A stretch of DNA of 64,000 nt from Denticeps clupeoides (Eukaryota; Chordata; Actinopteri; Clupeiformes; Denticipitidae): NCBI RefSeq assembly GCF_900700375.1, contig NC_041717.1, forward strand, positions 2,728,001-2,792,000, read 5' to 3'. Both the position numbers and the translations under genes were made by a program. Shown piece after piece: positions 48,741 through 61,253 of this stretch. Numbering within the stretch: position 1 is the first letter of the stretch; every line of letters starts with the position of its first letter. The notes under the pieces are model-generated. The model did no database searches. It was given only the letters and a program-made list of their open reading frames with translations, and had not been told where the DNA came from.

Positions 48741-50275
48741 AACTGGGTGCCAGTCCACCAGAGCTATTTCAGTTTCTGACTACAACTTTGGAACTTTTGA
48801 AACACACAAAAACACACTCGGAGACGCAAGAGGCGTCTCTGAAGAACCGGATCCTGAAGCAGGACGCAAATGCCGTCATGTCAACTGTAACTAAGAGACG
48901 GCTGTAGTGACCGATACGCGTATCTGACACGGTCCAGGGACAGTCCGAGCCCGGTGACACTGGACCCGAGTTCAGCACGAGAACTGACTACTGAAATCGG
49001 AAAAATTCTAACCACTGACAAGAGGGCCAGAGGTGCCCGGGACCCTCTGCCGTACGCATACGATGTTTATTTAGCCACGAAGGTGTCAGTTACCGGTTAC
49101 CGGTTTTAGGCCACTGCCGAGAAGGCGAGGAGGGGGTCCGTTACAGCCGTAATGGGACAGAATACGGGACACGACCAGAAACAAAGTCCGTTTGGTGCTG
49201 CTAGTTTGTTGCCAGATACAGCTAACTAGCTTTTACTTTACTTTACTGCGCAGACGCTTTTATCCAAAGAGACACCAGCAATTCTCCTTCGGTTTCTATA
49301 AATTCTGAGTTTACAAAACTAAGAGCCCTGATAAGGCCCAACTTGTCAGGAAAAGAACATGCTGGGAAAAGTTTTTACATGTGTGTAAGCAAACGTACCT
49401 TTTTTATTCAGTTTTATACACACACCCCTAGATATGGGCGTTTCGATATTTTATGCACTTTATGAACTGAAATGGCAGTTTGGTCGTTCACAAACAGAAG
49501 CACGAACGCTGTGTCACTTGTTGGTGCCAGAGCTCTATTGAAAACATTCCTCTCCACAGCCCAGACCCATTTTCCCCCTTTAAGGCTGCCCGCAGTCCTC
49601 CCCTACATGGGAATATGGGGGGGCGTGGCTTTACAAACACACTCCGGCAACTTGGTGGAAAGCGTGCTGGCCAGAAACACGCTCGCCGGAAAACCCGCTT
49701 TTTCACTCGGAACCCAAACAGCACGTCTAGTCAAACGGAATTCAGGCTTGCTCGCCGGGCTCCGTCGCACGACGGAAAAAATAAAACAGGCTGCGGCCAA
49801 GGCAGCCATTTCACCAAAAGAATTTCAACAAGTCTTGCTTGCCAGGGGGGCTTTTCGTGGTGAGGAAGAATTCTGCCGTGATCGGTCTTGTTCTGGCTTC
49901 ACAGGTATACGAGTAAACAAGTTGGGGTCCAATTCGAACTCGGTGCCAGTGTGCATTATGACAGGCGATCCACCACAGCACTGACTGTGTGAACACGTGT
50001 AGTTGTGTAGTGTTGCGTAGTACGATAATGGGTTCACTGTGAAAAATACCCGCCTGACGTGTTAGTGTTCAAGCCGGGCAAAAGGGTTCTGTTCCGATTC
50101 GACTTCCTTGTAGAATCTGAATTTCACTTTGACTCCAACTCACTGGAACCTGAAATCAACATGTAATTTACTGACATAGTGGAGGAATATTACTGAATGT
50201 GTTCATAGATCGTGAAAATGACATTGTACTGCAAATTTAGGACCAATTGCACACGAGTGAGTGCGTAATAGTGAC
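48740..50275. other. Gene-free stretch
   Basis: Nothing firm. A 170-codon ORF at 49,472-49,984 has no recognisable domain or splice context. A short piece of SINE-tail-like sequence (CAGACGCTTTTATCCAAAG) lies near 49,253-49,271. Confidence 0.4.
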
Positions 50276-50457
50276 ATTTACATTTACAGCATTTATCAGA
50301 CGCCCTTATCCAGGGACTTCAGTATTTAATCAGTAGTTACAGGGACAGTCCCCCCCTGGAGCAACTTAGGGTTAAGTGTCTTGCTCAGGGACCCTATGGT
50401 AGTAAGTGGGATTTGAACCTGGGTCTTCTGGTGTCTAACCCACTAGGCCACTACCAC
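50276..50457 (-). mobile_element. tRNA-derived SINE (type A)
   Basis: Minus-strand copy with tail (left), GGGACTGTCC middle and B-box head (right), similar to 28,311-28,499. Confidence 0.85.
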
Positions 50458-50738
50458 CCCATATATCTGTGAATAATTCGCAAGTGAAAGTTGAAAGCAC
50501 ATTTGCTTGTGTGAAACTATTCCAAGCGGGCCACTTACACCAGCAGCAACAGATTCAATCCACCGGTTCTCTGACCTCTGACCTCTTACCAGATCCAATC
50601 CCTCGTCTCTTTGTTTCTGCTTACAGACTGTCCCATCCATTCATTACCTTTCTTCAGTGACGGACAGAAACGTGGACAGAATGGACAGTGGGAGGGAAAT
50701 CCAACCCACCTCACAGCGTGCTCTTGTGTCATTCATAG

Positions 50739-50826
50739 GATGCAGCCCTGATGACAGTGAGCGTCAGCGATGAGGAATGGAATGTTCTAGAAGAACGTGT
50801 GCCCTATCACAGCGACTCGAGCTCAG
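50739..50826 (+). other. Possible orphan exon
   Basis: Bounded by a CATAG acceptor-like and a CAG|GTGATT donor-like sequence. It reads MTVSVSDEEWNVLEERV from an ATG at 50,751, with a serine-rich end. I do not recognise the protein, and no partner exon was found. It could be an alternative first exon of unc13b or chance. Confidence 0.2.
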
Positions 50827-53555
50827 GTGATTTCTGTTTTCACACATTTTCTTATGTACAGTCAGCGCCTACTTTACCACACACGTATATCAAATGGAAT
50901 CTTTCGCATGAGTAAAATGTGCATTATGTGTTATGTGAATACATGAATCAAATGTCCAATATATACGCATGCATGAAATGAATATCTAAATCACGTCCAA
51001 GAAATTTCTGGAAACCACATCGAGGTTCCTGGTTGGTAATGCAGTAATCCCGGTTTTTCCATACGTGCAGTATTTTTTCAGCGCAACTTTCAAGGGCAAG
51101 CCCAGACACATGCGCATTCGTCAGTGTCAGATTGAAAGGAAACCTGCGGGGATCCGACGTCCGTAATCTCCGACGCTCGGCCCACATCGTGCCACCACAG
51201 TGCTGTTAGTATGAGCGCGCGTGCGAGTCGCACATCTGTTGTGCACTCCCTGCGCCCTCATAAAAGACTCGGGAAGGAGAATTTATGAGAGCTATAGGCT
51301 GCGTAAAGACTGGGCTCCGGGGCGACCAGAACCACGCCAAAGATTTTGTTGTATCGATACACAGGAACAATTACACCCAACAGCGACTAATCTATGTACA
51401 AAACACACACATCCACACACACACACACACACACACTTAGTCCAAGGACTCATCCTGAAGGCTTATCCAGGCCCAGGGGGAGGGTGCAGAGTGTGTTGAT
51501 GTGGGAGGAGGAGGAGGAGGAGGTGGCTGCACCTTGTTAATCCCGCGCCCGGAAGGGAGAGCCGAGGGGTCGGAAGAGGGAAGAGGTAGCCTGCCGGACG
51601 GGAGGGAGGGACGGCAGGAGAGACCGAACAGAAATAAAGGGTCCAGGAGGAGGCCCTCACCCACAGACAGACAGACACGTGCAACGTGCATTCCCACAAA
51701 GACAATAAAGCTCACACCTCGCACACGCACATGTAATTAAGCCATCCGTCAAAATGACACACGTGCGACCGAAACGCTGCAAAAGCACCGGCTTCGCAAG
51801 AACGTCACCCGACGTGCCTCACGACAGATTCAAGCGGCTCTGCAAAATAAAAGGAGACGTTTACTTTGGACGCCATCGGTTTAGAGAACTGCCAGTCCGC
51901 CCGATCTGCGAAACCGCGGTTGGGGCGCCTCCTGTTCATTAGGAGAGGCGCGCAGCGGCCCGGGCCAAACCCGAGAAACCCCAACCCCGCTCGGCCACAG
52001 GCAGGATATAGCCGAGCCGTAGAGAGGAAAGCAAGGGAGGGGAATGGAAAGGGCGGCACGGACGAGGGAACGGCTCAATATTGTCATTATTCCATGCAGG
52101 CCGACGGCAGCGAGGTTCGGCCGGTCATCCCTGATATACACACGCCGGCTACTGATGTCACAAAACACTCCAGGGCCATTCTGACCCGGCTTTTTGTTTA
52201 CCCCGCTTCTCGTAGGGTGAAAGCGGGACGGATCCCACAAGTGTCATTAAATGCTCACAACAATATGTTATTATTACAATCGTACCAGGCTTTTTCAATA
52301 GGCACATTACAGCTATTAAACGGTTAACAATTGGTTCCGGCTCTGCAGGAAGCTTCCAGGTGCTTCCATGGTCTGAGATACACCTCTGAGGGAGACGGTA
52401 AAGCCGCGTTTTCTGTGTCAGGGAGGAATCAGGGCTTTTCGGGGATCTGAGCATGGAGGTGCACGCCTGTAATAGAGTCCCCCCCGCTGCTTCTGGGGAC
52501 AATAGGAAGTGTGGCATGCTTTGCATTCCGCATGCATGTCAAGCACCTCTGAGATCCTGCACTCCAACTTCAGCAATTCAACTACCAGCTGCTACACACA
52601 CACACACACACACACACACATCATCTAAACATCAAGTCACAGATTATGATGAGACATTACAGTTTGGGGTTTCCAACAAAAGAAATCCTGTATTCAGCTC
52701 AAACCCCACAGGAGAAATCTTGCATACGCGTGTAAGTGTGTGTGGTTCTTATAAAATCCCCCCTCATTCCCTCTCTCTCGATCGCACACACACACCCTTC
52801 CTCAACCCCAGAATAAAGACGCGATTTGCTCACACAAAGCCATCAAAGCGTGTAACCGAAATAGAAACAAAAAAAAAACAAGATCTATTAAGGCTAGAAA
52901 GACGGCAACAGAGATGCGTGTAAGACAACAATGGTGTTCCAGGAAATTAGACAGTGTTCATCACAGACAAAGCGGAGGGCAGATCGCGTTGGGGAGACAA
53001 AGTAACATCCATTCTCGCGTTGTCCCGTCGACCTGTCATAACTGCAACACGAACAATGAAATGTCAGGTTGAAGTGACGCGGTTTTCATCTGCGACGCGG
53101 ATTCCTGGACATTTCAGGACCACGAACTCGCCAAATCATTGCCACTGAGATGGGATGCAAGTATTTAGCATTGATCGTATAAAAGCATCGCGGCACTTAC
53201 CAAACGTCCGGGTTTAAAACGCAGGCGGAAACAACGCGTCTGCTGAGAAAGAGTTAAAGGAGCTGCATTCCGTCGTCTGGAATAGTTTTGTCCTTATTGT
53301 GGCTCTGACAGCCTGGCCGCTGGTAATAACTGAAGTGTCAGTGTTAAAATTCCAGCTAGGCCAGCACAGCACCTACTTCCTGCTGTGGTTTGCAGGGGAG
53401 AGACGCCGAACGTGAACGAGCGGGGGGGGGGGGGCAACTGGTGCAGTTTTAACGCCCGTTGGTGTCTCGATCGCGTCCCCTTTTCTCGGACAGTGAAGGC
53501 GATTGTCCCCCTTCGCCGTTTCCCCTCGGTCCTTGGAGCCCTCGCCCATGAAACT
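50827..53555. other. Gene-free stretch, partly GC-rich
   Basis: GC- and CpG-rich around 51,480-52,130. CA runs lie at 51,402-51,436 and 52,592-52,620. No coding domain recognised. Confidence 0.4.
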
Positions 53556-53559
53556 ACTC

Positions 53560-53720
53560 TGTCTCTTTAAAAAAGAAAAAAAAAACACACGACAGCGCTT
53601 CCGGGGTCTGCGAGAATATATAGGGAAGGCGGGGCTAAGGGCGGCCGCGAGGCGTGTCATTCATGCGATTGGCTGGCCGTGATGCCGCTGTCCAATCATG
53701 TCGCAGCTCTAGGACTGTGT
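53560..53720 (-). promoter_or_regulatory. Candidate CCAAT/GC-box/TATA promoter, minus direction
   Basis: Read on the minus strand, the order is ATTGG (near 53,696), CCAAT (near 53,672), a GC box CCCCGCC (near 53,630), TATATATT (near 53,618), then the likely start near 53,590. A donor-like GAA|GTAGGT lies downstream near 53,375. It could start atosb or an unannotated transcript divergent from unc13b. Confidence 0.45.
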
Positions 53721-55639
53721 TTCAGGAAATTACAATAACGAAAACGTATTCCTACGTTTCAAACGGTGGTTGGCTCACAGCTAAAGAAGGTTTCCCTGGC
53801 CACGCCCAGTACACGTGCTATTTGTCCTAGTCTATTCTTGAAAGAGGAACAGGCTGATACTGGTGAAGAGGAGGAGATCCGTTCCACGACAAACTTTTAC
53901 TGTGACATCATTATGCGCGATGCGACAAATATGTCGTACTCCGTATACACGGAGTACGTGTTTTGCTGCAACCACTGACCCTCGGAAGCGTGTTTTTTTA
54001 CAAAACATTTAAAACATCGCGGGTGCCTGTGTGTTTATGGATCTATACAGTCAGATCCATCTGTCACAAGAGTATGCAGCCGTCCGATAGCGCCCTGCCC
54101 TGCTGTGCTCCTGGGGATCCTGACGTGGTGGTCACGTGGCTCGTGTCAGGCCATGTCATATGTTATTGTTCCATGTTGTAAAGGGCTGCTGCTGCTGCAT
54201 CGGGGCAGTTTTGTGAAAAGAAGGAAATCCCTGAATAGTGACAATGTTGTGCAACGCGTTTTGGTGGCGCATTACAGTGTTGCTGAAGCATTCAATTTCA
54301 CCTGATGATGTCAAAGCACCGCATGGGTAAAAACGCTTGACCCTTGCAATACTCTTGCCACTTAACTGTGGCTCCCTGCTGTCAAAAATCCTCCAATAAC
54401 GTTAAAAAAAGCTTTACAACAGACACTGAGAAAGCCATTGAGAAAGCGATTAGAGAGAGACTTTTGCATCCTTTCCTTCAGTGAAGCACTCAAGCAGGTC
54501 ATCTCACACATTTGCAAAGCTGACAACGTTACAAGGTCAACGTTTAAAAGCTTTTAAAAATACACACAACTTCGTGCATTTGTGGTTATGCACTGCAGCG
54601 TGTACATAATACCCTGGGAAATTACACAAGTGTTACTGCAGAACACGGTTGCAACAGGAAGATTGTTCGGCTGTTTTGTCCCCTGCTTGAGTGAGAGTCG
54701 CTAGTGGCTCTCCGGTCAACAGTTTGTGACGCCACTCATGCACGACCTCACGCTTACATTGCACATTCACCCCAGGGTGAAAAAATCTGACTGTACTGTG
54801 CTTTCATGATAGTGGAGTATGAGAGCTATAAATGGCCATATGACACGGTTGCAACTCAAACCACATATCTCAGTAAACTGAGGGTTCAAATAAAAATATA
54901 TATATATATGACAAGAGGGACATATTTTGGCTAATAACTACTCGCTTTTGGGCTATTTTGTGGTCAAGATATTTTTTGTGGTTTGATGTGCGAAAACCTT
55001 TATGACGTAATCTCACAAAATCTGGGATTTCAAAACTTCAGGTTTACATTGTATTTTTTAGAACAACACGAAATAAATTGTATTTATTTTTTTACATACG
55101 ACCGAGCAGCATTTCACCAGTACATTGGTGAGACCTGGAAAATATCCACTAGATGGCCTCGTTCCTCTAAACAAGTTCGAGGTCGACAGTCATTGTCACA
55201 GTCCCATTAAAAAAAAATGAAATAAAATTGCCGACCTCAGTTTAAAGCTACTAAAAGCGTATTATGAGTGTGTAATCACAAAATGAACTAAGTGAGGTAT
55301 TGGGTAGTATGTCATTTCAATGTTATACAGGGTTTTGAAGGTTGAAACTAATAAACACTATCCGATCTATTTATTTAACTAGTCAGATTTGTAAATAGAT
55401 TTATTATTTATTGATTTATTGTTTATTTAGCCTTAAACAGTAATTACGGTTGTTTAATGAGGCTTAAAAAGTAAAAATCTAAAGAATGTAGTATAAGCAG
55501 AATTTCTTAAAAAGAACAACAACTCTGACACAAATACCATGTCAAATAAATATAACATTTTTTTTTTTCCCCCAAATTTAGCATTTAGTAAATTTTACTG
55601 AACAGGTGGCCGCGGGGTCGCTTATTCCCACCTGTTCGC
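53721..55639. other. Gene-free stretch
   Basis: No gene seen. A perfect hairpin (10-base arms, 4-base loop) lies at 53,935-53,958. The rest is mostly AT-rich toward 55,600. Confidence 0.4.
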
Positions 55640-55974
55640 TGTAGGTATAACTCGCCGCTCTGTCCTCATTGGCCCAGCTGTTTACAGTCCCGCCTTCTTT
55701 CACAATGTGCGGCGTTCTATTGGTCCTTATCACGTCAATCACGCCAAATCAAAGCCCCCCGTCCGCTGTGGGGCTGCCACCAGGTAAATCGCGGCATTCT
55801 CTCATCCCGGTCAACATGGCGTTATCGCCAGATGAACGCTCGGTTCAAGTCGCGCAATAAAATGACGGCAGGTTTGGTAAGCGGAGACCGTCCGCTGGGT
55901 GCGATGCGACTCTCGGCTGGAGCGAGTGTCTGTGGAAGCTGTCCCGTTTTGGACTCGTGAAGTGTTCTTCAGAG
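55640..55974 (+). promoter_or_regulatory. unc13b promoter and 5' leader
   Basis: A CpG-rich stretch with ATTGG boxes near 55,668 and 55,718, ending at the unc13b ATG. It contains a 14-codon upstream ORF at 55,816-55,860 and a donor-like TTTG|GTAAGC near 55,876, so alternative leaders are possible. No TATA box was seen. Confidence 0.5.
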
Positions 55975-56834
55975 ATGTCCCTCCTGTGCGTCCGAGGTGG
56001 GTAATCTGGGAACCGGCGTGTTGAATAATCTGCTCGTTTTCACTTATTTATGATATTAAGATGACTTCTTATTCACAAATGATGTGACCCATGTTGTACA
56101 AATCACAATAGTCTCAACAGGTCACTGCTAGATTCATTTATTTCAGAAAGTATTTTGTTTATTGGTCTGACTAGCTATAGAGGATATAATAGAGTAGAAT
56201 AGAATAAGTCATTATTGTCCAGTAAAGACTGAAAATTATTTTTCAGTCAACACATAAACTATGCAGATGAACAAAATTCAAATAACAAAAGCATATAATA
56301 CATTCCTCCTTCTAATTCCACTTAGAAATGTACTTGACATTCAGCCTGTCTGTAGTAAAATTAGTAGACAAGTTATAACAACATCACTAGGTGTATTCCT
56401 GCAGAATGATATCGATAAAAGTTGCTAAAATGGATGTGAAATTTGACTTTGAATGGAATCATGAAAGACAGCATTCAGCACCCACAGTTCCATGTGCTGA
56501 ACAGTGCCTACTAAAAAACAGACATCTCAAAACTTTCCCATAACCCCGTTTATTTGGGGTTACGAAAAAAAAATCACATAATGCTTTTTTGAAAAGAAAA
56601 GCTCACCCACATACCCCCCCATACCCCCCCCCCCAATCTCAAAATTAGTTCTACTTTGTGGAAAATGCAAATGATGAATTAGTTTAATTAAGGCTGTCCG
56701 GATGGAAAGCCAGCGTTTTCTGCACTCCGCATGTTGGTACATTTGAGGAGGAAAAAGTTTCAGTTTCACTCTTGCCGAAGGAATATACATGCAGAAAAAA
56801 ATAGAGCAAACTAACCGTAGAAAACAAATCTTAT

Positions 56835-56878
<44 letters not shown>

Positions 56879-58549
56879 GCTTTTCCTTATACGGAAAGGA
56901 GTCCTGTGCCAGTTGATTGGCGTTCGTCACAAACCTCTTGATGAGGACTTCACTGCCCCTCTCAGCTAGATGCCAGTGTGGTTTTTAGAACCCCGCGGCC
57001 GCACTGCATCTGTGCTGTTACAGGTTTTGGCGTTGCTACAGGTTTCCCGTGCCGAAACACGTTACATGCATGTGCTCTGTACCAACGGTGTCTCCCTATG
57101 TTACATAGCCTCGGTTTTCAGCTTCACGTGCACCTTGTCACGCGTCTCTAAAGGGGTATTTTGGAATGGCAAACTTGTTACACCCCTTGTATCATGTGTG
57201 CAGCTGGATAAACTGAAAGAACATCCGCCGACACTTCCAACCATCACCAAGCTGGATCCTTCGTTCCGTGTTATATTGCTGTACTTGAAAGCATAATAAA
57301 TATATGACCTGTTGTGTAATTATTATATTCATATTCAAGGGAAGAGACTCAGGTGGGTGGGGTTGGTGCGACTTGATGATTTAGTGAATGCATGTTGTTT
57401 AGGGCAGTATTCTTGTCTGCATATACATAATTTATAATTGATGTATATGTCAGAGAGTAAAAAGAAAGCTGCAGCGTCGCTCGGGATGTGTGTGAAAGTG
57501 GGATAGAGCTGAGAGAGATTCAGCTCCAGATCTGGGGGGGATGGGACGCCAGGAGAGTAATTCTCTGGCCATCTGCCGCTGTATGGGTGCTTAGTGAGCG
57601 TCCCGCGAGCCTGAACACACACTGGGAGCAGGGCCATCCCACTTCCTGTCTGTCCGAGCAATCACTCACGCACTTCAGCATCTGACTGGCATGCTCATTG
57701 AATTTGGGTAAAAACATTTGGATGAAGTATTTTTACACTGCTTTGGTTGGTACAATGCCCCTGTATGTTTAAAAAGACTTTAGCAGCTTTTCACTAAATG
57801 TCAGACATAAAATACAGAAGTGCTTGCAGTTATCTGATAACTGATCACTTGATTATCATGTTGCAAACTTCTAATGTGGTGCAAAGCTGGTCTTACACCT
57901 ATCATCTCAGTTCTGTTAGCAGTCCTTATGAAATATCCTTAGGTGCCTTGATAAGTCTTGTGCAAGTCCAAAATGTCGAAGAGGAAGGTAGTGATAGTCT
58001 AGTGGGTAAAACACTCACCTATGAACAAGAAGGGCACAAAGTCACAGGTTCAAACCCGCGAGCAAGTATCTCCAGGGGGACTGTCCCTGTAACTACTGAT
58101 TGTAAGTCTTTTTGGTTACAGATGTCTGATAAATATAGGAAGCCTTTAAAGCATGACATACATTAGCCTTGACTGGTCAGTTTAGTTTAGTTTAGTCTAG
58201 AGCAAGTGCACCATCTTTAGAAATCAGGAGAATCATAAAAGTGAGGTGTTTTTAGCCTCAGTTTTCCAGTATTCGGTCTCTGCTGTTTATATTAACTCTG
58301 ATAGCAGCACTCTGCTCATGTGAGACAACATTGTGTTGCTCCATTGCTGCTAATGAGGGAACAGCTTTGCTCAGGGTCAGTGCCTGCCAGCCGTAAATGG
58401 TCCCCATGTATAATCATAATGCCAATCTATTAAAAAAACATACCATATTTTAACATTTTTGTCAGTCTTTGATTATATTGCATGCTTCTCAATTTCCTTT
58501 TTCTCCGCTCATTTTCCAGTAAAGAAAGCCAAGCTTCAAGGCCCTCCAG
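55975..58549 (+). CDS. unc13b: UNC13B (Munc13-2-type), first two coding exons
   Basis: Exon 55,975-55,996 encodes MSLLCVR, and exon 58,520-58,549 continues VKKAKLQGPP in phase. GT-AG borders are present and the intron is about 2.5 kb. MSLLCVRVKKAK is the start of the N-terminal C2A domain of UNC13A/B, presynaptic proteins that prime synaptic vesicles. Arg at position 7 and the neighbouring atosb favour UNC13B over UNC13A. The exon carrying KFNTYVTLKVQ was not found before 64,000, so the second intron is longer than 5.4 kb and the gene continues off the window. Only 17 residues are seen, but the pattern and synteny agree. Confidence 0.85.
55997..57987 (+). other. unc13b intron 1, unique part
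   Basis: No exon or named repeat recognised apart from a CA/GA microsatellite at 56,833-56,875 and a short C run near 56,622. Confidence 0.5.
57988..58140 (+). mobile_element. tRNA-derived SINE (type A), diverged
   Basis: Head GTCTAGTGGGTAAAACACTC, B box GGTTCAAACCC and GGGACTGTCCCTGTAACTAC are kept. The tail is worn. In unc13b intron 1. Confidence 0.75.
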
Positions 58550-58736
58550 GTAAGGAAGATCTGATTCATGTGTCATTGCTGCTGTTGTTCATGTTTAATT
58601 AAGCAATAAGTTAAGCAACAGTCTGGTTAGGCATCACCAGTCAGCGCTAAACAGATTTGGTTATTGTACATGGCTCAGTCACTGCACGTTCTGACCTCAG
58701 AGACATCATAGAACCCATCATCATCCTCCAACTATG

Positions 58737-58781
58737 TATTGTAAGTCGCTCTGGATAAGGGCTTCTAATAAATGCTGTAAA
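58737..58781 (+). mobile_element. SINE tail fragment
   Basis: Only the tail GTCGCTCTGGATAAGGGCTTC and its GTAAAT end remain, abutting the Tc1 remnant. Confidence 0.65.
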
Positions 58782-59005
58782 TGTTCAAAATGTACAATGT
58801 ACAATCAATGTCCCCTGACCTGAACCCCATAGAGCATATCATGGACCAGTTGAAGCAGAGACTGAATGGTCATACCCCACCCTCACGTGACCTGGCAGAA
58901 CTGCGTGTAGCACTTGTGAAAGAATGGAACGCATTGCCTCAGAACACCATCATGACACTAGTGAGGAGCATGAGACTTCGGTGACAAGCTGTCATTGCAG
59001 GAAAT
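58782..59005 (+). mobile_element. Tc1-like transposase 3' remnant
   Basis: A reading frame at 58,781-58,984 has SPDLNPIEHIMDQLKQRL, then RDLAELRVALVKEWNALPQ. This is the C-terminal catalytic end of Tc1 transposases, including the last acidic residue of the DDE triad (in NPIE). The 5' part and terminal repeats are missing. In unc13b intron 2. Confidence 0.85.
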
Positions 59006-59825
59006 GGTGGAAACACCCATTACTGACATTGTCATATTTAGTTATTTGGGGCTATCTCTGTTATTGTAATGGGGTAATAAATATTAAACTAATGAAAATG
59101 CTGTTTCTTCTCATACATTATTAGTAATATCAAAGGCAACTTTTACTTATTTAATTAGAATTCCGAGCAATAGGAAACACACTTATGTAAATAACAACAC
59201 CCCTAACTTATTGTAAGTAGTGTATTAGAAGGATGTATGGGAAGACATGCAAGTGTATTGGAGGATGTTCTAAAATGTGTTATTGTATGTTCAGACAGAG
59301 TGATTAGTGTAAAGTTGGGAATTGAAGGGGCAGTGGTGAATGTTATTAATACATATTTCCCACAGGTAGCCTGTGAAATGGGCGAGAAAGATGAGTTTTG
59401 CAGACGGTGAAACATGATGAGTGTAGATTTTGCAAAAAGGATGTAAATGACTGTGAACTCTTATTTTGAGAAGAGGGAGGAGAACGAGGTGACATATAAG
59501 AGAGGAGGAAGATGCACGCAGGTTGATTACGAGATTTGATTATGAAATTGAATTGAATATTTTTGAAACTGCACAAAGGGACTTACTACTGGATTGTAAA
59601 AAAAAAAAAAAGTTGGGAAAACTTAAAAACTTAAGCCGACCAGCTGTGTGGCAAATTTGTGGCGACAATTTCCTAACATCAAACAAAAATAAGACATCGA
59701 AATGTAAATAAAAAGAGGTTGAAATTTCACTTTTTTTTTTTTTTCGCTTGTGAGACTTTTGCTGCTAGTTTTTATGTTTACACTGCCTGAGGATTCGCTT
59801 GGACTTCTGTCACAATTCTCTTGTG

Positions 59826-60330
59826 TGAGTGGAGGCGTCACATGATTGGCCAGCAGGTATTTGAGTGACAGCTCCATTTCACTGAATTAGTGATGGAAAG
59901 TTTGACTTTTTTTAGAGAGCAAGCTTTTGTGGCACGGCTCTTATTTTATCATCTGTCGCCTCATATTTTAGTCTTACTTGTCAAATATGAATGCTTTGTG
60001 TGTTGATAAATCATATTTGCCAGGTAAAGCAAAATATGACGCACTCTGAAAAGAGCCGAACTTCCAATCACTACTCTATCACTGTGAGATGTTCACGTAT
60101 GGCAGCAACTGCCATTTGCGATCATATATGGAATGAGATTTGTGTACATGATCAACGTCATGATATTGATTATAAGTATTGATTAACTATGCTGATTATG
60201 ATGTGATCCATATGTGATGGCTAATAGCTGTTGCTGCTCTGCATGTTCTTCAAACCTACGTATCTTGCAGTGATAGAGTTCCGGGGAACAAAGCAGTCAA
60301 TCAAATACCTGCTGGCCAATGAGGCGGAGC
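59826..60330. repeat. Nested inverted-repeat element, possibly hAT-like
   Basis: Outer arms around 59,836-59,866 and 60,297-60,328 share TTGGCCAGCAGGTATTTGA in opposite orientation. An inner pair, AGTGATGGAAAGTTT near 59,889 and GAACTTCCAATCACT near 60,059, also faces inward, resembling hAT-type ends. No transposase was seen. Confidence 0.45.
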
Positions 60331-60821
60331 CCCGGCCACAAGAGAGAACTGAGAGGCAGCATAAAAGTAAAAGGGGGCAGAGCGACTCAAAAACTAGCAG
60401 TGAAACAGAAAAAACAAGCAACAAAATAGAAAGTCTCACAAAAAAGAGCGAGATTATCAAAGTTCCAAAATATTCGGAAAGTTTTGTTTTGGTTTCTTGG
60501 CACAAAGCATTTTAAAGTCCCTTAAACTTAAAAATGCTTTGCAGGCGGTTGCCCTAAGTTTTTGTGCAGAAGTGAGGAAGACAGCTAAAAAGGTGCTTGG
60601 TTTGATGTTGGAACAGAGGAACAATGAAACTTGGTGGTGGAATGAGGAAGTACAGGAGAGTTTGGCTGGACAGAGGGACAGAGCAGGGAAAGACATGCAG
60701 AAGGTTAGGGTGATACAAGATAACTGTGAAAATGTACTCACAATCAGGGAGGGTGTGTTCTGAAGATGGAAAGAGAAATTTGAAGGGCTGATGAATGAAG
60801 AAATTTAGACAGAGAACCACA

Positions 60822-60972
60822 TGTGCACACTCGCCTATGAACCAGGTTTAAACCCCACTTACTACCATTATGTCCCCGAGCAAGGGACTTAACACTGCTT
60901 GTGTCCCTGTAACTACTGATTGTAAGTTGCTCAGCACAAGGTTGCCTGCTAAATGCCGTAAATGTAAATGAA
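60822..60972 (+). mobile_element. tRNA-derived SINE (type A) in the RTE remnant
   Basis: Middle and tail kept: CGCCTATGAACCAGGTTTAA, TAACTACTGATTGTAAGTTG and CTAAATGCCGTAAATGTAAA. The head is lost. Confidence 0.8.
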
Positions 60973-61084
60973 GAATTGAAAGGCCTGATGACATACCTGT
61001 GGAAGCATGGCAATATTTAGGAGAGGTTGTAATCTCACGACTGGATTACTGCAACTCCCTTCTGGCTGGTCTACCTCTAAGGGA

Positions 61085-61253
61085 AGTGTCATTGTGATAC
61101 ACTGCAGCACAGCACAACGAAATGTGTCCTCTGCTTTTAACCCATCACCCTTGGTGAGCAGTGAGGAGCCATGACAGTGCTCAGTGGCACCTCAGTGGCA
61201 CCTTGGCGGATCGGGATTCAAACCAGCAACCTTCTGATTACAGGGCCGCTTCT
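61085..61253 (-). mobile_element. tRNA-derived SINE (type B) in the RTE remnant
   Basis: Reverse orientation. The tail (AATGACAC side) is at the left and the B-box segment near 61,215-61,235 at the right. It has a small internal duplication of CTCAGTGGCACC. Confidence 0.8.

Noticed and set aside
49472-49984. A 170-codon plus-strand ORF
   Set aside because: No domain, no splice context and a composition like GC-rich flanking DNA. An overlapping 127-codon ORF in another frame shows that open frames are cheap here.
51866-52327. A 153-codon ORF in a GC-rich patch
   Set aside because: Overlapping ORFs on both strands of similar length and no domain. Likely CpG-rich noncoding DNA.
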